From assembly GCA_003165075.1 (NCBI GenBank), contig PLSM01000182.1, positions 1 through 64,000 of the forward strand: 64,000 bases of DNA, in the 5' to 3' direction. Positions 19,577-26,401 of the stretch are shown here, in pieces. The position numbers were made by a program, and so were the translations under genes. The stretch comes from Acidobacteriaceae bacterium (GTDB lineage: Bacteria > Acidobacteriota > Terriglobia > Terriglobales > Acidobacteriaceae). The notes beneath the pieces were generated by a model, which made no database searches, had not been told where the DNA came from, and saw only the letters and a list, made by a program, of their open reading frames with translations. Within the stretch, counting starts at the first letter, position 1. Every line of letters starts with the position of its first letter.

Positions 19577-19606
19577 AGTATACGACCAATTATGTCGGCG
19601 TTTCAA
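19577..19606 (-). promoter_or_regulatory. iscR promoter overlapped by a second IscR box
   Basis: On the minus strand TTGAAA (19601-19606) and TATACT (19577-19582) are separated by 18 bases, a good sigma70-like pair. A second GAC-N7-GTC box with GGC on the right flank covers 19578-19602, i.e. the spacer and both hexamer edges. A bound IscR would block polymerase. Transcription would start near 19570. Confidence 0.6.
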
Positions 19607-19750
19607 GTCCAAATCAACGGCGTCACTTTTGGTCCCAAATGGGCTCTGCAGCCAGGGAGGCGAAAGATTCAACAAATTGGCGCTTGAAAAAGCTGAAAAG
19701 GCCGCTACAATCTGCGGAAAGAGCACTAGATTCCAACCGATACCAAAGCG

Positions 19751-19912
19751 ATGGCGACCGCCTGCAAACACCCAAGGGTTCGAATTGTCTCCCGACACGA
19801 CGACGTCGAGTACGTTGAGTGCCTGGAGTGTGGAGAAGTCTTTGATTCCGAAGAATTTAACGACATGGCTATAGAGGAGTCCGACCCTGTGGCCAACGAC
19901 CTAGACGAATGA
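19751..19912 (+). CDS. Small Cys-rich (zinc-ribbon-like) acidic protein
   Basis: This 53-residue protein starts MATACKHPRV and ends in an acidic tail. It has CKH near the N-terminus and CLECG at about residues 24-28, followed by EVFDSEEF. A single zinc site formed by these cysteines/histidine is plausible. It is divergent from iscR and shares the ~200-base region holding the IscR boxes. Its length, compact composition and clean ATG-to-stop frame suggest a real gene, but no function is known. Confidence 0.6.
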   Translation: MATACKHPRVRIVSRHDDVEYVECLECGEVFDSEEFNDMAIEESDPVANDLDE

Positions 19913-19970
19913 GTGCCGACAATGTCACCGGGGCTGAGGTCCCGTGATGACGGCGTGCGGCTGAAGGTAG

Positions 19971-20573
19971 CTAAGGCTGGCCAGAAGGGCGTCCATTGGC
20001 TGGCGCGGTACCCATCCTGTGGGCCACCAGCCACGCATAATGCAGGCCGGAAACCACCGTCAGCACCATCGTGGCATCGAGCGCTGCTGTACGCATGACC
20101 ACCACCCAGGGCGCCTGGGAGAGCTGGTGCAGCAGCACCACCGCCACGGCGACCACCTGGGCCACAGTGTTGGCCTTGCCAAAGATGCTGGGATGGAACT
20201 CCCGCCGGCCAGCTGCGGCATAGAGGAGTGCTGAAACAAGGAGAATTCCAACGTCCCGGCCGAAGACCAGCACTGTGACCCGGGTTGGCATGAGTCCCTT
20301 GTGCATGAGCGTCAGAAAGAGCGTGCTCAGCAGAAGTTTGTCTGCGACTGGGTCAAGGTACTGGCCAAGCATGGTGCGCTGCTTAAGCAGGCGGGCCACC
20401 AAGCCGTCCAGCGCATCGGTGAGACCGGCGACAATGAACAGGACGAAGCTCAGCGCATACCGGTCCTCAAGAATGGCAGAGACCAGGATCGGCGCCAAGC
20501 AGATGCGCAACAGCGTAAGCAGGTTGGGAGCGGCGCGGAACGGGTTAGGTCGCGGTTTCGAGACGTCCGTCAT
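19971..20573 (-). CDS. pgsA: CDP-alcohol phosphatidyltransferase (PgsA-like)
   Basis: This inner-membrane enzyme joins CDP-diacylglycerol to an alcohol, most likely glycerol-3-phosphate, for phosphatidylglycerol synthesis. The signature DALDGLVAR ... GQYLDPVADK (D-x2-DG-x2-AR-x8-G-x3-D-x3-D) is complete. Several hydrophobic helices follow. The frame runs to 20642, but the ATG at 20573 (MTDVSKPRPNPF) gives the usual ~200 residues. Cardiolipin synthase of the same superfamily is an alternative. Confidence 0.85.
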   Translation of the reverse strand: MTDVSKPRPNPFRAAPNLLTLLRICLAPILVSAILEDRYALSFVLFIVAGLTDALDGLVARLLKQRTMLGQYLDPVADKLLLSTLFLTLMHKGLMPTRVTVLVFGRDVGILLVSALLYAAAGRREFHPSIFGKANTVAQVVAVAVVLLHQLSQAPWVVVMRTAALDATMVLTVVSGLHYAWLVAHRMGTAPANGRPSGQP

Positions 20574-20714
20574 GACTCGATCATTGAGCAGCCTGCTACG
20601 GCGGCATACGGGCGCGCTCGTGCGACATCGATGGTACAGCATGCCGGAATGCCCCGGAAAGCCCCAGCCTTTTCCCGCAGACTCGACCCTGATAGACTAG
20701 CAATTGTCGCACGC

Positions 20715-20791
20715 AGGCGCGTAGCTCAGTTGGTTAGAGCGCTTCCTTGACACGGAAGAGGTCGCTGGTTCGAATCCAGTCGTGCCTACCA
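20715..20791 (+). tRNA. tRNA-Val (anticodon GAC)
   Basis: A full cloverleaf can be drawn. The acceptor stem pairs AGGCGCG with CGTGCCT (one G-T pair), followed by the D arm GCTC-AGTTGGTTA-GAGC. The anticodon arm is CTTCC-TTGACAC-GGAAG with anticodon GAC. The T arm is GCTGG-TTCGAAT-CCAGT, and the CCA end is encoded. The 3' half is duplicated at 22462, marking it as an integration site. Confidence 0.95.
20760..20791. repeat. Putative attachment site at tRNA-Val 3' end (att copy 1)
   Basis: The last 32 bases of the tRNA gene (GGTCGCTGGTTCGAAT ... CTACCA) match 22462-22493 at 26 of 32 positions, in the same orientation. A decayed tyrosine integrase gene lies 85 bases downstream. Intact tRNA sequence on this side fits an element that regenerated the gene on integration. 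Confidence 0.65.
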
Positions 20792-20801
20792 TATTTATCA
20801 A

Positions 20802-20820
20802 TAGCTTACAGCTACTTTTT
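20802..20820 (+). terminator. Weak intrinsic terminator after tRNA-Val
   Basis: A 5-base stem TAGCT-TAC-AGCTA is followed by C and five T residues. It lies 10 bases after the tRNA gene in the right orientation, but the stem is short and AT-rich. Confidence 0.35.
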
Positions 20821-20876
20821 AGATTCCGCCCACCCCAGAATGGGTCCACTAAGGTCCAAGTGAAGGAAAACCCGTA

Positions 20877-21490
20877 TCACCCCGCCTTTGCCAGAGGCGG
20901 AGTGGCTTTGGGCAGCATCATCTGCACAACCTTGGTTTGGGCTGTGCGTTTGTCCTGAGAGAGTGCCTGCGCGTACATCTCCATCGTGATTCTCGCGTTT
21001 GCATGGCGAAGTGAATCCTGTACGACCTTCACATCTGCCCCACTGGACTTGAGCAGTGTTGCGTAGGTGTGCCAGAAGCTGTGCCAGCCGATTCGCTTTG
21101 TGATTCCCAGCTTGGTAGCGGCTGGGCGCACATGGCGATTCAGAGCCATATCAGGCCAGTACGGTTTCTTACCGCCTGATGCGGGGCTGGCAAATACCCA
21201 ATCTCCCGGTTGGTTGAACGGAGAGGTTGCCTGGAGTTTTGCCAGAGCAACCACCAAGTCTGGGTCCAGTGCTACCGGCTTACCGGATGCCACTGTCTTC
21301 AGCTTGCCAACGTTCTGGTTGATCACTGAGCGACACTGGAGAATCTTCTTTGCCTCAAAGTCTATGTCTGCCCATTTGAGACCGATGAACTCACCACGTC
21401 GTAACCCATTGCCGCCGCTACGAATACCATCGTGCGATAGGGTTCCGGCAGTTCATCCAGAAGACCGGTCAGTTCCCCAACATCGAGAAT
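20877..21490 (-). pseudogene. Tyrosine recombinase/integrase remnant
   Basis: The C-terminal catalytic half of a phage/island-type tyrosine integrase is recognisable: DSLRHANARITMEMYAQAL and the tail after the catalytic tyrosine. The arm normally reading H-x-x-R-H is GWHSFWHTYATLL, so the second catalytic arginine is replaced by tryptophan. Upstream of 21326 the protein continues in another frame (LTGLLDELPEPYRTMVF, then GEFIGLKWADIDFE), which shows a frameshift near 21410. The N-terminal half is missing. The gene is decayed and probably inactive. Its position beside tRNA-Val shows how the element entered. Confidence 0.85.
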
Positions 21491-21755
21491 GTCCGGTTCT
21501 TTCTCCCGTTGTGCGCTTTACTACCGGGATAAGTTTCTCGGTCTTGAGGCGCTTTTCGGCATGGGAGTATTCCCGGTTGACCTGGCTGCACGCGAATGGA
21601 CTGCGACGCTGCTTAGACAAGCCGAAACCGCCTGGGAGGTTGCACCCTCGATCCGGAAACCGCTGATGAAGACAGTCGACCGGCAGATTGAACTTGGGCG
21701 CAACGCGTACGCACATCTTGGCAGGCTGATGAAGGATCGAAGTGGCAGAAACTGA
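21489..21755 (+). pseudogene. 5'-truncated protein remnant of unknown family
   Basis: An open frame gives ~88 residues, including ALYYRDKFLGLEALFGMG and RKPLMKTVDRQIELGRNAY. It butts directly against the broken integrase and has no ribosome binding site. It reads like the C-terminus of a larger enzyme; a polysaccharide pyruvyl transferase tail is one guess, unproven. It ends 34 bases before the methyltransferase remnant and points the same way. Confidence 0.4.
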
Positions 21756-21788
21756 CGGAACTCGCAATCTTCAAGCCGGGCGACTAGC

Positions 21789-22398
21789 GTGACCGGTCTT
21801 CTATCGCAATGTGCGAAGCTGGCCCGGACGGCTGTGTTCCATGCTTTGCGGACTAGTGACCGCAGTACATGGGAACGATACGAGTTTTCGGACCAATGGA
21901 AATTTCGCCTGCAGCGAATCGCTGAGATCATACCAAGTGGTTCAGATGTTTTTGAATTCGGCACCGGCCCTGTCGGACTGGAACCTTTTCTGAATCCAAG
22001 TTGCCGGCTGACCTCTTCAGATATCGTCGAGCGGAAACCGGGCATGATGACCATCGATTTGAATCGCCACCCCCTCCACCCTGACCGGAACGCAGACGCA
22101 AATCGCAGTGTTCTCAGGCGTGCTGGAGTATGTATCCGATGTCCGCTCACTTATTCCATGGATTGCCAGTCACTTTAAGACTTGCATCGTGACTTATGAG
22201 TGCGCCCAACCAAGGACGGGCATCCTGGGCAGGATGCGCGAAAAGCTGGGTCGTGGTCAGTTGGGGTGGGTCAATCACTTCACTGAGTCCGAGTTCATGG
22301 CACTCTTCGCTGCCGGAGGCTTTCAAGTTACCGACCGAGCAACATGGGGAGATGACGATCCCGGACAGATATTTGTATTCCGACTCCGTTCTTCCTGA
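21789..22398 (+). pseudogene. Frameshifted SAM methyltransferase remnant
   Basis: Two overlapping frames make one methyltransferase-like protein of about 200 residues. The first (21789 to about 22090) has VFEFGTGPVGLEPFL, the SAM-binding loop. The second (to 22398) continues from about 22090 with TQIAVFSGVLEYVSD and ends GWVNHFTESEFMALFAAGGF. A one-base shift near 22090 separates them. It looks like a sugar or surface-polysaccharide methyltransferase cargo gene that has decayed. A sequencing error would have the same appearance. Confidence 0.65.
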
Positions 22399-22461
22399 TT
22401 TCAACAGGTTCCACCCCGTAGTAATTGCACGGCCGGTAGCAATGAGAGCCGCCGTGGAACT

Positions 22462-22493
22462 GGTCACTGGTTCGAATTCAGCCGCGTCTACAA
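22462..22493. repeat. Degenerate copy of tRNA-Val 3' end (att copy 2)
   Basis: GGTCACTGGTTCGAAT followed by TCAGCCGCGTCTACAA matches the tRNA 3' end at 26 of 32 bases. Five of the six differences are transitions, as expected of slow decay. Together with 20760-20791 it brackets about 1.7 kb that holds only broken genes. Confidence 0.65.
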
Positions 22494-22732
22494 TGATTCT
22501 CAATAATTTGCGGTGAGCCTGTTGGACTCACACCCACTTTTTAAGAGCACTCGGGAACAATAGGCTCATTCTGCATTCCACTCTGCTGCCTGACTCGGCC
22601 AAATAGCAGGTGCGTGGGCCAAAAGGGTTGAGGTGACACTCTCTCGAGTGAGGTTTGAGAATCCGTGTATGCCCCATCCATTTATGATTTCCCAATGCAC
22701 CACGCCTGCCTTCCCGCACGTCAGGGGACACT
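22494..22732. other. Non-coding stretch before the amino-acid permease
   Basis: With the bases just after the methyltransferase remnant, this makes a ~330-base stretch (22399-22732) without an intact gene. Apart from the att copy at 22462-22493, no gene, RNA fold or clear promoter was recognised. The permease ribosome binding site AGGGGA ends six bases before its ATG. Confidence 0.5.
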
Positions 22733-24160
22733 ATGACTATTGCTGCGCCCACCTCGCTCGATTCCAAATCGCAGTTGCGCAAAACGATGGGCTTTTGGGA
22801 TGTGCTGTTGTTCAACATCGCCACTGTTCTTGGGCCTCGCTGGATCGCGGCCGCGGGACACAACGGCACCTCATCCATCAGCTTGTGGGTCCTGGCCGCG
22901 GTGTTCTTTTTTGTGCCTGGCGCGCTGGTCATCAATGAACTCTCCTCGCGATTTCCTGAAGAGGGTGGGCTGTACGCATGGTCCAGAGAAGCCTTTGGAC
23001 CTTTTCACGGATTCATCGCCGGGTGGACCTACTGGATTTATACGGTCTTCTATTTCCCCGGCCTGCTTTTGGCCAGCGCCTCCATGTCCGCATACATTAT
23101 GGGCAGCCGCGGCGCCGCGCTGGCGCAGAACCGGACATTTCTGCTGTCAGTTTCCCTTGCCATGCTTCTGGTTGCAGTGCTCCTGAACATCGTCGGGTTG
23201 AACATTGGCAAGTGGCTGCAGAATGCCGGCGGCGTGGGAACGTACGTTCCTCTGCTGATGCTGGCGGGAATCGCGGCGCTGGTGTGCGCGCGGCACGGAT
23301 CCGCAACGCACTTTACCGTCCACAACATGATGCCCGCATGGAACTGGGACACGGTAAACTTCTGGTCCCAGATCGCCTTTGCATTCACCGGGCTGGAGCT
23401 TGTCTCCGCCATGAGCGAAGAGGTGCGCAACCCGCGGCGGACGCTACCGCGGGCCGTGTTTGGCGCCGGGGCGCTGATTGCCCTGATGTACATTGCCGGG
23501 ACGTTTGCAATTCTGGCCCTCGTGCCCGCTGCCGGCATTGACCCCCAGAGCGGCGTGTTCAACGCCATCACAGTTGGATCCGTGGCCCTGCGCATCGGCT
23601 TTCTGGGAGTGCTGGCGGCCATCCTAGTTACGGTGGGCAACTCCGGCGGCGTGGGCAGCACCGTGGCCGGCATTGCGCGCGTCCCATTCGTAGTGGGAAT
23701 CGACCGCTACCTGCCCGCCGCCTTTGGGAAGATTCATCCGCGCTGGAAGACGCCTTATATCTCCATCCTTGTGCAGGCGGTTGTGTCCGGCACAATTCTG
23801 CTGGGGAGCCAGGTGAATGAAACCACACGCGGCGCCTATCAGTTTCTTATTGACGCCGCCATTATTCTCTACTTCATTCCATTTCTTTACATGTTCGCAG
23901 CCGTCATCAAGCTGGCACGCCGCCGCGATCGCAACGAGAATCCTCACGCCGTACTGGTTCCCGGAGGGATTACAGGGGTGTGGATTTCCGGCAGCCTGGG
24001 ATTCATCGTCGTACTGATCGGCATTGCGGTTTCTCTCGTGCCTCCCGGCGACTCGTCAAACAAGTTGGGCTTTGAACTGAAACTGGTTGCAGGCACGGCA
24101 GCCTCCATCCTGCTGGGCCTCATCTTGTATTGGCGAGGCGCGCGGGCAAAAAAGGCTTGA
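22733..24160 (+). CDS. APC family amino-acid permease
   Basis: This is an inner-membrane permease of 475 residues with about twelve predicted helices. The APC signature near TM1 (GFWDVLLFNIATVLGPRWI), the EEGGLYAWSREAFGPF loop and the conserved TGLELVSAMSEEVRNPRRTLPRA motif are clear. The substrate is an amino acid or a relative. It is convergent with the secreted glutaminase-like gene (12 bases between stops). The pairing could link extracellular glutamine/peptide breakdown to uptake, which is inference. Confidence 0.9.
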   Translation: MTIAAPTSLDSKSQLRKTMGFWDVLLFNIATVLGPRWIAAAGHNGTSSISLWVLAAVFFFVPGALVINELSSRFPEEGGLYAWSREAFGPFHGFIAGWTYWIYTVFYFPGLLLASASMSAYIMGSRGAALAQNRTFLLSVSLAMLLVAVLLNIVGLNIGKWLQNAGGVGTYVPLLMLAGIAALVCARHGSATHFTVHNMMPAWNWDTVNFWSQIAFAFTGLELVSAMSEEVRNPRRTLPRAVFGAGALIALMYIAGTFAILALVPAAGIDPQSGVFNAITVGSVALRIGFLGVLAAILVTVGNSGGVGSTVAGIARVPFVVGIDRYLPAAFGKIHPRWKTPYISILVQAVVSGTILLGSQVNETTRGAYQFLIDAAIILYFIPFLYMFAAVIKLARRRDRNENPHAVLVPGGITGVWISGSLGFIVVLIGIAVSLVPPGDSSNKLGFELKLVAGTAASILLGLILYWRGARAKKA

Positions 24161-24172
24161 ATGCCCATGCGA

Positions 24173-26248
24173 TTACTGCTGAGCAGCCTGGGCGCGCCAC
24201 TTGGCTGTGAGTTGCTTGTCCGAGAGGGCCTTGATGAATACACCTCCCACTACGCTGCGCGCTTGAAAGCCGATCTGCTTTCCTGTCTTAGTGTCATACC
24301 AATCGGTGAGAGGAACGCGGGTGGGTGTTTCGTTTATCCAGCGATAGATGGGATCGATGATGGCGTTAAACTGCGCGGGGTCTGACGCCAGCGTGGCCGT
24401 CCAGAGCGACCAGTCGAGTTTGGTGTAGTCTGCGCGAATGTCGAGCGGGAGACCGTACCGGTTTATCTTCCCCATGTAATAAGTCATTTCAGTTTCGCGC
24501 ACAGCTTTGGGAAACAGGTCGTAGCCGAGTAACTGGTCCCATATCAGGTTGTATTTCTGGCTCCAGGTGCCGGGACTGTTGAACGCCAGTTTATAGTGGT
24601 CACCCTCAACTGCCATGGCGACCCACTTACCTGCCATGGTCTTCGCGGTCGCGCTGTACTCATTGGCCTCCGCGTCGTGCCTCAGCAGGTGGGCCAGGTC
24701 AGCATAGGCAGCCAAGGCGTCAATTGCCTTGATGGATAGATTGGCATTATGGGCAACGTGGCCGGCAAAGTCATCAGTGGTCAGTTGGTTCTCCGGGTCG
24801 AGGCCCTTTTCCTTCAGATATTGGGCCCACTTGGTGAGTTGAGGCCAGTAGCGCTCTGCCAACTTGGCGTTGCCTTCAGCGCGCGCCACCGCGTCGACGA
24901 GAATGAGCATGTTGCCGCTCTCTTCCACCGGCATCTGGTCTTCTTCGGTCAGTTCTCCGCCACCGTAAACCTGCCCATTGGCCAGGGGATACTGACCGAG
25001 GTCGTGAGGTGAGAACGGGAACCGCCAACGCGCCAGCGATGCGTATTCGAGGACAGGAAGAAGTTGAGCCTCAAGCAATTTTGGCTGAAAGAACAGAAAA
25101 AATGGAGCGGAGGGGTAGAGCACATCCACCGTGGCGATGCAGCCGTTGGAGAAATTCTCCTTGGCGAAGAGCATTGGATCGCCATTCGCATCGGCTACGA
25201 GCTTGTGCGCGGCCAGGGTTTGCCGATAGGCCAGGATGGCAAGCGCGGCGTAGTGTTCTCCACCGACCTTGGTCAAGTCAGCAGTCAACTCCGCATCCAG
25301 CGTTTTACCGCGTGGTTCGAGGGCTGCATATTGCCCCTCGGCGGAATCGAGCATTTCCTCGACTGTCTTATTGTTGCGTTGCCAGTACGGCCGCAGATTC
25401 CGCTGCAGATATTGGATGGCATAGTCTTCGGTGTAGGAAAGGAGCAGGTGACGCGTCACGGGCTGTGTGCCGACTGAACCAAAATCCAGGATCGTGGCCA
25501 GGTGGGGGCTCTCCTGCAAGGCAGATTCGGGCATGCCGATTGAGTCGCTCACCGGGAGTTTGCCCAGGGCCGCAAAAGTTTCGGCAGGATGAGGCGTGAT
25601 CGCCAGAGTCGCGTCTTCGTCCTTCGGAACTCCCAAGTGGAAATAACCCCAGTCGATGCGGAGATTGTCTCCGGAGCGGTTCAGAATTTCCTGATCTCGC
25701 GATCCCACCGAGAGAACATTGAGCAACGAGGTCTGGTTACGAAATGAGAGCACCTTCTGGCTGCGATCATTGACTGCAATCACGGGATCGACATCGAGAA
25801 GAACCGAGACCTGATGCCTGGCCGCATCCGTAGCTTGGATGCTCCACGCCAAGTAGGTAACCGGGCGCGAAAGCAAATCCAGGTCACTTGTGATTGCAGG
25901 AGTGAAGAAGCTGAGTTCCAGCGCGACGCCGTTCTGACGAAACTGGTAACGCGTATGCGTAGGCGTGATCGATCGGCCGGTTTGCTCCATTGCCGGAACG
26001 GCGTCGGGATGGTGACCCAAGAAGCGAAACGGACTACCGTCAATGCGCACGATCCCGCTGATGGGCTGAGGGCTGCCGGTCCAATGGCTGGTGTCGGAGT
26101 CGGTGAGGCGATCGGTGGTAGACCAGACGCTGAAATACGGGTCGTGCGTAATGAGCGGTGTCGCCGGCGCTCTCTCCTGTGAAATGACGGGGCAAACGCC
26201 CAGGCAGAAAGCGAAGCAAAAAGTCAGAAGTGACGCTGCAGTCTTCAT
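24173..26248 (-). CDS. Secreted glutaminase-like protein (DUF4965/DUF5127/DUF1793 type)
   Basis: This 691-residue protein resembles the GtaA-type secreted glutaminase family. It begins with a signal peptide (MKTAASLLTFCFAFCLGVCPVISQ). Family-like segments include PLITHDPYFSVWS, the middle FSNGCIATVDVLYPSAPFFLF, and the C-terminal alpha/alpha toroid with DDFAGHVAHNANLSIKAI and WSQKYNLIWDQLLG. An ATG at 26248 with an AGAGGA site is chosen over the longer frame to 26332. Catalysis on glutamine is family-based; some members may act on glycans. Confidence 0.8.
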   Translation of the reverse strand: MKTAASLLTFCFAFCLGVCPVISQERAPATPLITHDPYFSVWSTTDRLTDSDTSHWTGSPQPISGIVRIDGSPFRFLGHHPDAVPAMEQTGRSITPTHTRYQFRQNGVALELSFFTPAITSDLDLLSRPVTYLAWSIQATDAARHQVSVLLDVDPVIAVNDRSQKVLSFRNQTSLLNVLSVGSRDQEILNRSGDNLRIDWGYFHLGVPKDEDATLAITPHPAETFAALGKLPVSDSIGMPESALQESPHLATILDFGSVGTQPVTRHLLLSYTEDYAIQYLQRNLRPYWQRNNKTVEEMLDSAEGQYAALEPRGKTLDAELTADLTKVGGEHYAALAILAYRQTLAAHKLVADANGDPMLFAKENFSNGCIATVDVLYPSAPFFLFFQPKLLEAQLLPVLEYASLARWRFPFSPHDLGQYPLANGQVYGGGELTEEDQMPVEESGNMLILVDAVARAEGNAKLAERYWPQLTKWAQYLKEKGLDPENQLTTDDFAGHVAHNANLSIKAIDALAAYADLAHLLRHDAEANEYSATAKTMAGKWVAMAVEGDHYKLAFNSPGTWSQKYNLIWDQLLGYDLFPKAVRETEMTYYMGKINRYGLPLDIRADYTKLDWSLWTATLASDPAQFNAIIDPIYRWINETPTRVPLTDWYDTKTGKQIGFQARSVVGGVFIKALSDKQLTAKWRAQAAQQ

Positions 26249-26401
26249 CCGATCCTCTTCATTTCGAGATGACTTGAACTCCGATATGAATTCTCTCACT
26301 GCGCACCCTGGTCTGTTTCTGCACAGCAGCATTTACTCCAAAGCGCCGGCAAGCGTAAGCTCCAGGGTGGCGTGCCCCAGCGCTCGGTTCCACCTGTCCC
26401 G

